Origin: JABCYV01 sp963696025
GTDB taxonomy: Bacteria; Acidobacteriota; Terriglobia; Terriglobales; Acidobacteriaceae
DNA: 64,000 nucleotides
Assembly (NCBI GenBank): GCA_963696025.1
Contig: CAVOII010000004.1
Span: 1 to 64,000 of the forward strand
Reading direction: 5' to 3'
The notes below the pieces were generated by a model. That model had not been told where the DNA came from, ran no database searches, and saw only the letters and a list, made by a program, of their open reading frames with translations. Each line of letters starts with the position of its first letter. Positions within the stretch are counted from its first letter, which is position 1. Position numbers and translations under genes: made by a program. Positions 34,295 to 43,882 of the stretch are shown here, piece by piece.

Positions 34295-34735
34295 TTACTT
34301 TTTCTCTTCCGGCTGGCTCTTATCGTCTTTCTTGTCTTTGTTCCCCGAATGGTCGTCATATACGGAATACTGCCCCGTTGGCCGCTTCATTTTGATGGTA
34401 ATCTCCATCGCCGGCTGCTCGATATCGTAGTCGTCACCGAAAGTCTGGAAGCCATCCGCCAGCACTTGGACTCGCAGCGGACCATAAGGGACTCCTTCAA
34501 AACTTGCTTTGCCGTCGGCATCGGTTTTGAGCTCGAAGCCGCCGTGTCCCTGCTTCCCATTCTTCTGCACCGGATGCATCACCACGCTGGCATTGCGCAC
34601 CGGCTTGCCGCTATAGTCCCTGATCACCAGGAAGCTCAGCTTTGCCGTGTCTTCCTGTGCGACAACTCTTAGGACAAAGACCACACTGAGCAGAATCGTC
34701 GTCGTGACTGCGAGTCGAACGTTGGGCTTTTTCAT
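34295..34735 (-). CDS. Secreted carboxypeptidase-regulatory-like (Cna-B-like) protein
   Basis: The 146-residue product has a signal peptide (VRLAVTTTILLSVVFVLRVVA). A single beta-sandwich follows with the usual turn patterns: FLVIRDYSGKPVRNASVVMH, FELKTDADGKASFEGVPYGP and LRVQVLADGFQ. It ends in a highly charged tail (NKDKKDDKSQPEEKK). Such domains are surface or periplasmic modules. The lysine-rich tail is unusual. It is divergent from groES with its regulatory region in between. Confidence 0.8.
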   Translation of the reverse strand: MKKPNVRLAVTTTILLSVVFVLRVVAQEDTAKLSFLVIRDYSGKPVRNASVVMHPVQKNGKQGHGGFELKTDADGKASFEGVPYGPLRVQVLADGFQTFGDDYDIEQPAMEITIKMKRPTGQYSVYDDHSGNKDKKDDKSQPEEKK

Positions 34736-34804
34736 TGACGACTCCTAAACTATACGCGTAAACTATTGAATAAACAGGCTGTTTACCCGGTGTCCCGCAT
34801 CCCC

Positions 34805-34832
34805 TTGACAACCAGGGGCTCCGTTCTCTAAA
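34805..34832 (+). promoter_or_regulatory. Sigma-70-type promoter of groES-groEL
   Basis: TTGACA at 34805-34810 and TCTAAA at 34827-34832 are separated by 16 bases, directly before the CIRCE element. The placement means HrcA bound to CIRCE would cover the start of transcription. Confidence 0.7.
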
Positions 34833-34833
34833 C

Positions 34834-34860
34834 TTAGCACTCGCAAGCAAAGAGTGCTAA
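34834..34860 (+). promoter_or_regulatory. CIRCE operator
   Basis: TTAGCACTC and GAGTGCTAA are perfect nine-base arms separated by nine bases. This is the exact CIRCE consensus bound by the heat-shock repressor HrcA. It lies 78 bases before the groES start. Confidence 0.97.
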
Positions 34861-34938
34861 CAGCGATTGGGACGAGAGCTACTATCCTGCAATTTAACCC
34901 AAAATTCAACCGATAGCGAACGAAAGGAGTCTGCAAGT

Positions 34939-35265
34939 ATGGCAAAGTTTACCCCACTGCACGACCGTATCCTGGTGCGCCGGGTCGAAGAAGCTGAGAC
35001 CACCCGCGGCGGCATCATCATCCCCGACACTGCCAAAGAGAAAACACAAGAAGGCGAAGTTATCTCCGTCGGCCGGGGCAAGAGCAACGATGAGGGCAAG
35101 GTATTTCCGTTGGCGGTAAAAGACGGCGACCGTGTCCTGTTCGGCAAGTACGCTGGCACTGAAATCACCATAGATGGCGAAGACTTCGTGATCATGCGGG
35201 AAGAAGAAGTCCTCGGCATCCTGAGCGGCGCTGCCAAGAAGGAAACCGCCGGCGCGCGGAGATAA
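34939..35265 (+). CDS. groS: Co-chaperonin GroES
   Basis: The 108-residue product is somewhat longer than the usual 95-100, with an extra KKETAGARR tail. It starts at ATG 34939 with AAAGGAG nine bases upstream. Family hallmarks: FTPLHDRILVRRVEEAETTR, then the mobile loop GGIIIPDTAKEK, then VLFGKYAGTEITIDGEDFVI. It caps GroEL for ATP-driven protein folding in the cytoplasm. CIRCE upstream implies HrcA control. GroEL follows after 184 bases that hold REP-like repeats. Confidence 0.97.
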   Translation: MAKFTPLHDRILVRRVEEAETTRGGIIIPDTAKEKTQEGEVISVGRGKSNDEGKVFPLAVKDGDRVLFGKYAGTEITIDGEDFVIMREEEVLGILSGAAKKETAGARR

Positions 35266-35267
35266 GG

Positions 35268-35420
35268 ATGCTCGTCTCGCGATTATTGCAATTGCGTTCC
35301 GCGATCGCGCGCGGCGACTCGCTCAGATCCTTGCACTCGCGCAAAAGCGGCGCTCGTTCAGGATGACAAGTGAAACTTATGTCCTTCGGTCGCAAAAGCG
35401 GCGGCCTCAGGATGACAACA
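35268..35420. repeat. REP-like repeat copies inside the groESL operon
   Basis: Two copies lie in tandem: 35320-35368 (CTCAGATCC...TTCAGGATGACA) and 35381-35420 (GTCCTTCGGTCGCAAAAGCG...CTCAGGATGACA). Both contain the GCAAAAGCGGCG core also echoed near 29520. They separate groES from groEL within the operon. Confidence 0.65.
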
Positions 35421-35449
35421 AAATTCTAAATTTTTAGGAGAAAAGAATT

Positions 35450-37120
<1,671 letters not shown>

Positions 37121-37148
37121 GACAGTTGCTAGTGGCTAGTTGTTAGCG

Positions 37149-37180
37149 AAGGCTCCGCCGAAAGGCGGGGCCTTTTGTTT
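37149..37180 (+). terminator. Terminator after groEL
   Basis: GGCTCCGCC-GAAA-GGCGGGGCC is a nine-base stem followed by TTTTGTTT. It ends the groES-groEL transcript. Confidence 0.9.
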
Positions 37181-37329
37181 GCGGCGTGGTCAGCCCCTGG
37201 AAACACAAAGGCCCCGGTAGTCGGCCGGGGCTTGGCGATGCCAATAGGTACGCTGTCTATCAAACCCCAGCCAACTATAGCAGATGAAAGAACCGGCCTT
37301 ATAAGGGTGGGACAAACCAAAGTCAGAAT

Positions 37330-37490
37330 CCCCAGCCTAACGTCGAAAAGCACGACGTTAGGATGGGGCACCCGGCCTCCTCGACTTCAGTCAGACCCCA
37401 CCCTTTCGCAAAAAACGCGAAAAGGACGGGGCACCCGGCGCCCATGCGAACGGTGGTCATTACAAGTTCGCGGGCGAGGGCGCCCGCGCC
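37330..37490. repeat. Cluster of hairpin repeats ending in GGGGCACCCGGC
   Basis: Two units each consist of a variable hairpin followed by the same tail: CCTAACGTCG...CGACGTTAGGAT-GGGGCACCCGGC (37336-37377) and CCCTTTCGC...GCGAAAAGGAC-GGGGCACCCGGC (37401-37439). A third hairpin (GCGGGCGAGGGCGCCCGC) lies at 37470-37487, with cousins at about 38178 and 41502. Confidence 0.55.
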
Positions 37491-37612
37491 ACATCACTTG
37501 CTATTTAGGCTGAGATTTGCACAAGTCAAGGGACTGGCGGCTGTATCCCTCGGCGGAAGTTTGATAGCCTGTACGGGTTGTTTACGTCCCTCTCACCCTC
37601 AGGAGGAAGCAA

Positions 37613-38116
37613 ATGGCGGAGTTGAAATCGATCGCACACGAAGCCAACGAAGGAGAAGTTACCCGCGAGCGGCTGGCGCAGCTTTTGAATGAAGACCTTT
37701 CCCGCGAATACCAAGCCATCATCGCTTATGTGGTGTATTCCCAGGTGCTCAAGGGCGCGGAATACATGAACATCGCGGACCAACTTGCAATCCATGCCAA
37801 GCAGGAGCTGGACCATGCGTTGATCATTTCGCGACAGATCGATTATCTGGGGAAGATGCCGAGCGTGACTCCGCTGGCGGTGAAGACATCGGAAGACGCG
37901 AAAGAGATGCTGCGTTTTGATCTGGCCCAGGAAAATGACACTATCCGCAATTACCGGGAGCGAGTTGGGCAATGTGAAGCGCTTGGGGAATATTCGCTGG
38001 CGGAGCAGATTCGCCAGATTCTGGTGGAGGAGCAGGACCACCAGATCGACCTAGCGACCGCGCTTGGGGAGGACGTTCCGGATGTTGGAAGAGGGCCGAT
38101 CCGCAAGCGGAGATAG
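37613..38116 (+). CDS. Ferritin-like/bacterioferritin-type iron protein
   Basis: The 167-residue four-helix bundle protein has the di-iron ligands in LNEDLSREYQAIIAY (E), HAKQELDHALII (E-x2-H), FDLAQENDTIRNY (E) and LVEEQDHQIDL (E-x2-H), the order expected for a ferroxidase centre. Length fits bacterioferritin or a ferritin-like domain protein storing or oxidising iron in the cytoplasm. The heme-binding methionine of true bacterioferritin cannot be assigned with certainty. It starts at ATG 37613 after GGAGGAAGC. A single-gene unit downstream of repeats. Confidence 0.88.
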   Translation: MAELKSIAHEANEGEVTRERLAQLLNEDLSREYQAIIAYVVYSQVLKGAEYMNIADQLAIHAKQELDHALIISRQIDYLGKMPSVTPLAVKTSEDAKEMLRFDLAQENDTIRNYRERVGQCEALGEYSLAEQIRQILVEEQDHQIDLATALGEDVPDVGRGPIRKRR

Positions 38117-38580
38117 CGGCGAATTGTAGACGCGAGGGTCCTCGCTCGTGTGAGGCGCGGGAACGCGGCTGATCAAGCACGGGCGGGGACGCCCGCGCCT
38201 ACATTCATTCTTCGTCGGGAAGTGGGCAAGGCGGGTGGCCACACTCGCACGCAATTTCGACATCAGCAGATCCGGCATCCTCACAAAATTGACCGCAGTA
38301 TTTTTTTCCAGCAGGGACTGTGCAACGACAAGGTATGTGTGCGCAAATTTTCTGCGTATCGGGCATGTTCATTCCCTTTTACTTCTGAAATTTAATCGTG
38401 GAAGTCTACTGGACTGGGGAGGGGGATGCAATCGAGGCTATCCTCTACTCCGGCCCGTCCTTGCCATCTTTACAAACTTTTACTTTGGGCTCACAACCCT
38501 CTTGTGCTGATTGGGCTCTCACTGGTGGGGAGAAGACCGTCTTTCAAGGGGATCCACACATTAAGCAAGGAATACATGGC
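38117..38580. other. Intergenic region with a GC hairpin repeat
   Basis: About 460 bases without a convincing gene. The hairpin GGGCGGGGACGCCCGC at about 38179-38194 belongs to the same family as 37470. The frame of the following VWA gene stays open upstream, but the extra sequence is not protein-like. Confidence 0.45.
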
Positions 38581-39753
38581 GTGAAGAAGAAGGCGGACTC
38601 GGTTTGCGGGCAGAAAAAGTCTGGGCCGACGGAGCTACGAACCCTCCTTGTAGCGCTTCTTTTTCTTTTGAGTTCCATGGTGGCCGTCCATGCGGCGTCT
38701 GCGGCTGGGCAATCGACAACGGGCGAGAAGAAGGACCCTGCGTCAACCACGCCGGAGACAACTTTTTCCTCCAAAGTTAACGTGGTCAACGTGCTTGCGA
38801 CGGTGCGGGACAAGCACGGGCAGATCATCGGAACTTTGGGCAAAGATGACTTCATTCTGACGGAAGATGGCCGCCCGCAGAGCATTCACTACTTCGCGCA
38901 CGAGACGGATCTCCCTCTCACGCTCGGTTTGCTGGTGGATACCAGCATGAGCCAGAGGCGGGTTCTCGACCAGGAGCGCAGCGCGAGCCATAGTTTTCTC
39001 GATCAGATGGTACGCGAAGACCGGGACAAAGCGTTCGTCATCCACTTCGATCGCGAGGTTGAGCTTCTGCAGGACCTAACTTCTTCACATGAGAAGTTGG
39101 AGGCAGCGCTCCGAGCGCTAGCCACTCCGCAGTTCACCCAGACGAGCGGAGGAAATTCGCCGGGTTCGAGCCCTGGACAGGGGCGCGGGTCGGGCAGACA
39201 TTCTGGAGGAGGCGGAACGTTGCTGTATGACGCCGTCTACCTGGCGTCCGATGAGCTCATGAAGAAACAGCAGGGGCGTAAGGCGCTGATTGTGCTCTCG
39301 GATGGAGTGGATCACGGCAGCAAGGAATCGCTTGAGGAAGCCGTCGAGTCCGCGCAGCGGTCCGATACGGTGGTCTACTCTATCCTGTTCAAAGATGAGG
39401 AAGGATCCGGCGGCGGCCCGCATTTTGGCGGCCCCGGCCTGGGTGGCGGCGGAATGGGCAGGCGCGGTGGAGGCGGACCAAGATATCCCCAGCAGGAGGC
39501 CCGCCCGGACGGCAAGAAGATTCTGGAACGGATTTCGAGGGAGACGGGCGGACGCCTCTTTGAAGTCTCGAAGAAGCAGCCCGTCGACCAAATTTATAAC
39601 CAGATTGCGGACGAGCTGCGCCATCAATACAGCCTCGGCTACACGCCGGACCGCGCCGGGACAGCTACGCCGGGCTATCGCAAGATCCAGCTCACAACCA
39701 AAGAGAAGGGACTGACGGTGCAGACCAGGGAGGGGTACTACGCTGGCCGGTGA
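38581..39753 (+). CDS. VWFA-domain protein of the acidobacterial type
   Basis: The product has about 390 residues from GTG 38581. A signal peptide-like segment (LRTLLVALLFLLSSMVAVHA) is followed by a beta-rich segment (VNVLATVRDKHGQIIGTLGK, DDFILTEDGRPQSI). The von Willebrand A domain follows, with a complete MIDAS metal site: DTSMS (DxSxS), the threonine/serine loop and SDGVDHGS. A glycine-rich insertion (GGGPHFGGPGLGGGGMGRRG) sits in the domain. The C-terminus YSLGYTPDR...YRKIQL is characteristic. It is probably exported and binds a protein partner via metal. An ATG GCG TGA mini-frame overlaps its GTG. Confidence 0.85.
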   Translation: MKKKADSVCGQKKSGPTELRTLLVALLFLLSSMVAVHAASAAGQSTTGEKKDPASTTPETTFSSKVNVVNVLATVRDKHGQIIGTLGKDDFILTEDGRPQSIHYFAHETDLPLTLGLLVDTSMSQRRVLDQERSASHSFLDQMVREDRDKAFVIHFDREVELLQDLTSSHEKLEAALRALATPQFTQTSGGNSPGSSPGQGRGSGRHSGGGGTLLYDAVYLASDELMKKQQGRKALIVLSDGVDHGSKESLEEAVESAQRSDTVVYSILFKDEEGSGGGPHFGGPGLGGGGMGRRGGGGPRYPQQEARPDGKKILERISRETGGRLFEVSKKQPVDQIYNQIADELRHQYSLGYTPDRAGTATPGYRKIQLTTKEKGLTVQTREGYYAGR

Positions 39754-39801
39754 GGTGTTTTTAGTTCAAATCCGAATCGATTGTGGTGGAATAGAGTGGT
39801 C

Positions 39802-40164
39802 GTGAAGGAAGTCCCTATTTCCGAGTTCAAAGCCAAGCGCCTGGCCCTACTCGAACAGGTACAGAAAACCAAGACACCGATCCGCATCACTCGTTTTGGC
39901 AAGCCTGTTGCCGAGGTCGTTCCACCTCCACCCGCAACTTCCGCTGACTGGATGGGCTCGATGAAGGACAGGATAGAAATACTAGGAGACAATCGTCTCC
40001 CCCGACGACTAAAGAGCGACGCTGGCCAACCGCTGACCTCAGCTGCGGGCCGGATAACAGGCAAACCGAGGCACTACCCCTTTCGTAAGGCAGATAACTT
40101 GCCGACGCTGGTAGAATTGAGCCACCCAGTTAACTGGGGGCCGGTTCGGGCGCAGTGCTACTGA
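39802..40164 (+). pseudogene. Phd/YefM-type antitoxin, frameshifted and orphan
   Basis: The start GTG 39802 gives VKEVPISEFKAKRLALLEQV then KTKTPIRITRFGKPVAEVVP, a clear Phd/YefM DNA-binding antitoxin head. Up to EILGD (39990) it fits the family. The next bases read NRLPRR in this frame, but dropping one A restores IVSPDD followed by TAA, matching the usual GDIVSP motif. So the natural C-terminus has been shifted and the current frame continues for 57 unrelated codons to 40164. No PIN or other toxin gene follows; the next gene is unrelated. It probably no longer works as an antitoxin. Confidence 0.7.
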
Positions 40165-40191
40165 CCGGGTGCGGATATTTGAGTCTCTCTT

Positions 40192-40641
40192 TTGACGAAG
40201 GCAAATTTGGCGGCCCATCAAACCATGTTCGCGCCCCATCCCAACCTCAGCGATGAGGTGAATCACAATATCGTGCAATCGGAAATCGAAGGCGGCGTCT
40301 TTCTGGAGAATCTAGCGCCCGCGACGGTGCTGTTGATTCGAACGCAGCACCATTGTTATACGGCCGTACTCTTGGGGGGCAGTCAGGCGATGATCTCGGG
40401 GCATCCTGATTACTGTCCGCAACCGGTCCTGGTTTCGATCGCTGGATCCACCTGGGGTGGCTCGATGCTAAAGCTCCGCTTTTTGGGACGGGGTATGCAT
40501 CTGGAGTTTCATCATCCGGAATATCGGACTCCGATTGTGACATCCGCCATTCAAGAGATTAATGAGTCTCCGGATGCGCCTGACTCGCGGCGTTGCGATT
40601 CGGTTACACGTTCTTCTGTCACGCATCCACAGGTAAATTAG
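40192..40641 (+). CDS. Conserved hypothetical protein
   Basis: The 149-residue product has a central, well-ordered beta-rich part: VFLENLAPATVLLIRTQHH, CYTAVLLGGSQAMISGHPDY, CPQPVLVSIAGSTWGGSMLK, RFLGRGMHLEFHHPEY. Start codon TTG 40192 or ATG 40225 (MFAPHPNLSDEVNHNIVQ) are both possible; the latter begins the conserved part. I do not know the family. Compact proteins of this size with a GSTWGGS turn look like small beta barrels. Its C-terminus after INESPDAP is low in structure. Confidence 0.6.
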   Translation: MTKANLAAHQTMFAPHPNLSDEVNHNIVQSEIEGGVFLENLAPATVLLIRTQHHCYTAVLLGGSQAMISGHPDYCPQPVLVSIAGSTWGGSMLKLRFLGRGMHLEFHHPEYRTPIVTSAIQEINESPDAPDSRRCDSVTRSSVTHPQVN

Positions 40642-40709
40642 ATCGATTGGAAGTTCGCGTCGCGCTTTATTGTCCGGTTCGCCTGGCTCACGGGACGCGC
40701 GGTCGCTTA

Positions 40710-40787
40710 CCCAGATCCTTCTCTCGGCAAAGTGCACCTCGCTCAGGATGACAATCACTTCAAGCCCGGACACCCGTCCGGGGCTAA
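40710..40787. repeat. REP-like copy and GGAC hairpin
   Basis: CCAGATCCTTCTCTCGGCAA...GCTCAGGATGACAATC (40710-40756) is another copy of the dispersed REP-like element. Next to it, CCCGGACACCCGTCCGGGGC is a hairpin related to 15282-15301. Confidence 0.55.
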
Positions 40788-40877
40788 CCTATTGCGCTCC
40801 TCCGGAGCTGATTTGGGGGAACTGCATTCCATTTTCTTTCCAAATCGAACTCTCACTGACTTTATTTGGACGGCAGA

Positions 40878-41324
40878 TCATCTTGCCTTTAAGAAATCTT
40901 CCACGACAAATAGTTGGCCGTTGCGCACGGCGATTCCGATGCCGACGGAATCCATGTCGCGATCCAGAATATTGGCCCGATGTAAGGGAGACTTCATGAG
41001 GCTTTCGTGAAGGCTGGTGACACTCGGCCCCTGGTCTACATTCTCGGCGAGCCAGACGAAACGGGCTCCAGCTTGACTAGCTCGCCCAGGAAGGCTGGGC
41101 TCGCCAGGAAACTGGTGTGCGGCCGATCCATGACTTGCCATCTGCTCGGCATGTTTGCGAGCCGCAGTGGCCAGGGCTTCATCCCACTTCAGCGATGGTA
41201 GTCCTTGCGCTTTCCGCGCCCGGTCGGCGGCGGCGAAGAGTTCGCGCTCGCGGCTCTGTTGAGTCCAACCTTCGGCGCACAGAAGGATTAAAGCTAACAA
41301 CACGAATCGGGCTGGAATGCGCAT
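40878..41324 (-). CDS. Secreted CAP (SCP/PR-1-like) domain protein
   Basis: The 148-residue product starts at ATG 41324, preceded by GGGAGG with five-base spacing. A signal peptide (RFVLLALILLCAEGWTQQ) is followed by a single CAP domain: ELFAAADRARKAQGLPSLKW, DEALATAARKHAEQMA, the histidine/glutamate pair in HQFPG and WLAENV, and HRANILDRDMDSVGIGI. Bacterial CAP proteins are exported and bind sugars or lipids; catalysis is disputed. Single-gene unit on the opposite strand to its neighbours. Confidence 0.9.
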   Translation of the reverse strand: MRIPARFVLLALILLCAEGWTQQSRERELFAAADRARKAQGLPSLKWDEALATAARKHAEQMASHGSAAHQFPGEPSLPGRASQAGARFVWLAENVDQGPSVTSLHESLMKSPLHRANILDRDMDSVGIGIAVRNGQLFVVEDFLKAR

Positions 41325-41418
41325 GCGATCCTCCCAATGCACTAAGATCTCACAAATGTTAGTTGGCTAGAGCGTCGCTTCCTCAGGGGCTAAAGCCTGC
41401 ATGATTCTTACTTTTAGC

Positions 41419-41518
41419 GGCACGGCTAAAAGCCGTGCCCTAACCAATGATTTCGATGCATCGGCCAGCCGGGTAGCGCCGCCATCCGCGGCAGCCCCAG
41501 TGCCGGCGAGACGCCGGC
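41419..41518. repeat. Two hairpin repeats
   Basis: GGCACGGCT-AAA-AGCCGTGCC (41419-41439) and GCCGGCG-AGA-CGCCGGC (41502-41518) lie in the 220-base gap before fdhE. Both belong to the short GC-hairpin families seen elsewhere in the window. Confidence 0.55.
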
Positions 41519-41547
41519 GCTACTTTTTCAAGACCACTCGGGGCCGC

Positions 41548-42312
41548 TCAAATGCCGAAAAGGTTGAGTTGGAACTTCGAATAGCCTTGTTGCTGGGCCC
41601 AGAGATCAAGCGACAATGCGGCGAGCTCGTCGACCACTGGCACAGCGAGTCCATTTTTGGACAGGTCGATGGCCTTGATGTAGGTATGGCAAGTCTCACA
41701 GGCTTCTACGCGGACATAGTCAAAATCGGAAGCAGTGAATACCGGCAGCTTGTCGCGATTCTCCTCGCCACAGTTAGGGCAGAGTAGTCTGCGAAATGCC
41801 CACTCAGTTCCGCACAAGAAGCAAAGAAGGTTGCGCTTGGCGCCATCTCCTTCACCACGCAGTACGCACGCGACCGGTTTTCTTTGGCAAAACGGGCACG
41901 TCGATTGAGTTGCTTTGCACTCCGCCGGATTCCGTTCCGCCAGTATCTCGGCATAGGGTTGGAGTAGGGTGTAGGCCAGGAAAGCGTCCTTTGGATCGGA
42001 CGTGCCGTTGTTGCTCGATGACTCCCAGTGAGTAGTGAGAAGATCGTCCCAGCGACTGGGAGCTTGCGCGAGGCTGAATGCAGTGGCTGTGAGCTCAGCC
42101 GTTCCGATACGTGGCAAAAATGTCAGCAGCTGCCGCAGGTGAGGAACCAACAGAGACAAGCTGGCCTTACGGGATCGGCTCAGGTCCTGATACACCCGCT
42201 TTTGAAATGTGAGAACGTTGGCGCAGAAGGTGAGAATTTCGCTTGCGGCCGGGGTCTTCTTTGCGAGATCACATGCCCGTTCCGCACGCTTATCCCAAGC
42301 GGGCCTGCTCAT
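41548..42312 (-). CDS. fdhE: Formate dehydrogenase accessory protein FdhE
   Basis: The 254-residue cytoplasmic maturation factor has four CxxC motifs in the C-terminal half (CPFCQ, CFLCG, CPNCG, CETCH) that form a rubredoxin-like metal site. The tail AIDLSKNGLAVPVVDELAAL is typical. FdhE binds the Tat-exported catalytic subunit before translocation. It overlaps fdnI by four bases, so it is translated as the last gene of the fdnGHI-fdhE operon. Members often contain iron bound by the cysteines. Confidence 0.92.
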   Translation of the reverse strand: MSRPAWDKRAERACDLAKKTPAASEILTFCANVLTFQKRVYQDLSRSRKASLSLLVPHLRQLLTFLPRIGTAELTATAFSLAQAPSRWDDLLTTHWESSSNNGTSDPKDAFLAYTLLQPYAEILAERNPAECKATQSTCPFCQRKPVACVLRGEGDGAKRNLLCFLCGTEWAFRRLLCPNCGEENRDKLPVFTASDFDYVRVEACETCHTYIKAIDLSKNGLAVPVVDELAALSLDLWAQQQGYSKFQLNLFGI

Positions 42313-42977
42313 GGCGTCGGTCTTCGCTGACCTTGCACCTTGTCATACCAAAGGCGATGATAGTTGCGCGCCCAGGCACGAGAGACCCTTCCGCTGATCA
42401 TGGCCCGGAGCGATTCGGGTTCGGCAAATACACTCATATAAATGTGGATGATGATCGCGCCGATGGAGACAAGCGCCGCGGCTTCGTGAAGTATGACGAC
42501 TATGGGAAGAATCACGATGAGATTTCGCGGAACCCGCTCTGGAAACCACATCACGATGCCGGACAGCAACAACAGGAGGACGGCATAAAACATCGCCCAA
42601 TAGAATAGTTTTTGTCCGGCATTGAAGCGTCCCTGAGGAGGAAGATCCTGATCGCGATTTTCCACATAGGAGCCGATCTTTGCCCTCCACTCGCGATCCG
42701 TCTCGGTAAGCCTAAGATCGTCGCGCCAGTTGCCGTGCATCCACACCACTGAAGCGAGAAAGACTAGACCGAGCCAAGGATGCCAGAAGCGAACGGTGGG
42801 TCCGCCGCCGAAGACTGCCGCGAGCCAGTAGAGATAGGGGGTAAATAAAGCCAGACCGGTCAAGGTACAGTATGTGAACGAGAGACCGGCAAGCCAATGC
42901 CAAATCCGCTCGGTCAGGCTGTAACGTTCGACTTGATCGTCCGGCGATTCCTTGAGAGGCAGCGCTCGAGTCGTCAT
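42309..42977 (-). CDS. fdnI: Formate dehydrogenase gamma subunit (cytochrome b556)
   Basis: The 222-residue integral membrane protein has four helices (HWLAGLSFTYCTLTGLALF, GLVFLASVVWMHGNW, YWAMFYAVLLLLLSGIVMWF, ILHEAAALVSIGAIIIHIYM). Histidines in the first, second and fourth helices can coordinate the two b hemes, as in FdnI. It takes electrons from the FdnH iron-sulphur chain to reduce quinone. Four-base overlaps join it to fdnH upstream and fdhE downstream. Confidence 0.92.
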   Translation of the reverse strand: MTTRALPLKESPDDQVERYSLTERIWHWLAGLSFTYCTLTGLALFTPYLYWLAAVFGGGPTVRFWHPWLGLVFLASVVWMHGNWRDDLRLTETDREWRAKIGSYVENRDQDLPPQGRFNAGQKLFYWAMFYAVLLLLLSGIVMWFPERVPRNLIVILPIVVILHEAAALVSIGAIIIHIYMSVFAEPESLRAMISGRVSRAWARNYHRLWYDKVQGQRRPTP

Positions 42978-43873
42978 GGCTTCGTACTCTCGTTTTTATT
43001 TTCCTGGCCGGTTCCGTTCCCAGGATTTTTTGGGCCAAAACGCAGGTAGTGGATTGCCACTCCAATCACTCCGAGAAACATGGCCCATCCGCCTAGGAGC
43101 TTGACCGGGCCCTTCCAAAGCTTGACAAGAAACGGAACGCGCGGATTCGCCGGAAGGCCACCATAAATCTCAGGATTCTTGATGTCGTGCAGCACGTAAA
43201 TGACGTGCGTGCCCCGAACCCCAGCCGGGTCGTAAACACCAGCATCCTTGTATGACGTCTGCTCCCGCAACTGTGCGGCCCGGTGTTCCGCGAGTTCCTT
43301 CATGTCGTCTTTGCTACCGAAATGGAGGCAACCGGTCGGGCAAGCCTTGATGCAGGCCGGTTCAAGCCCATTGGATACTCGGTCGGAGCACAGCGTGCAC
43401 TTGAAAACTTTTTTGGTCGAAGGATTGAATTTTGGAATGTCGAATGGGCACCCGGTAACGCAGTACTGACAGCCGATGCAGTTCTCCTGGTGGAAATCGA
43501 CGATGCCATTCGAGTACTGCACGATCGCGCCGTCGGCCGGACAGGCGCGAAGACAGCCCGGGTCGGCGCAGTGCATGCACTGGTCTTTACGCATCAGCAG
43601 GCTGATGGTGCCGTCCGAGTTCTCGTGCTCGTTGAACCTGATCAGGTTCCAGTAGTTCCAAGCAGTTTCCGGCATCGTCTGGTAACTGTTGTTGAAAACG
43701 GTTTCGGTGAAGGTGTAACCATTCCACTCGAGACAGGCGACTTCACAGGCCTTGCAGCCGATGCAGGTGGTCACGTCGATCAGCTTGCAAACTTCATAGT
43801 CGCGAGAAGCGCCATGCCCAGGTACGGTTCCGGCGTGTCCCGAGATTGCCTTGATTTCGAGTGTTTCTGGCAC
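42974..43873 (-). CDS. fdnH: Formate dehydrogenase beta (iron-sulphur) subunit
   Basis: The 299-residue subunit has sixteen cysteines in four ferredoxin-like motifs: CIGCKACEVAC, CMHCADPGCLRAC, CIGCQYCVTGCP and CTLCSDRVSNGLEPACIKAC, for four [4Fe-4S] clusters. A single C-terminal transmembrane helix (GGWAMFLGVIGVAIHYL) anchors it, as in FdnH. It passes electrons from FdnG to the cytochrome. It begins nine bases after the fdnG stop and overlaps fdnI by four bases. Confidence 0.94.
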   Translation of the reverse strand: MPETLEIKAISGHAGTVPGHGASRDYEVCKLIDVTTCIGCKACEVACLEWNGYTFTETVFNNSYQTMPETAWNYWNLIRFNEHENSDGTISLLMRKDQCMHCADPGCLRACPADGAIVQYSNGIVDFHQENCIGCQYCVTGCPFDIPKFNPSTKKVFKCTLCSDRVSNGLEPACIKACPTGCLHFGSKDDMKELAEHRAAQLREQTSYKDAGVYDPAGVRGTHVIYVLHDIKNPEIYGGLPANPRVPFLVKLWKGPVKLLGGWAMFLGVIGVAIHYLRFGPKNPGNGTGQENKNESTKP

Positions 43874-43882
43874 GCTGCCTCC

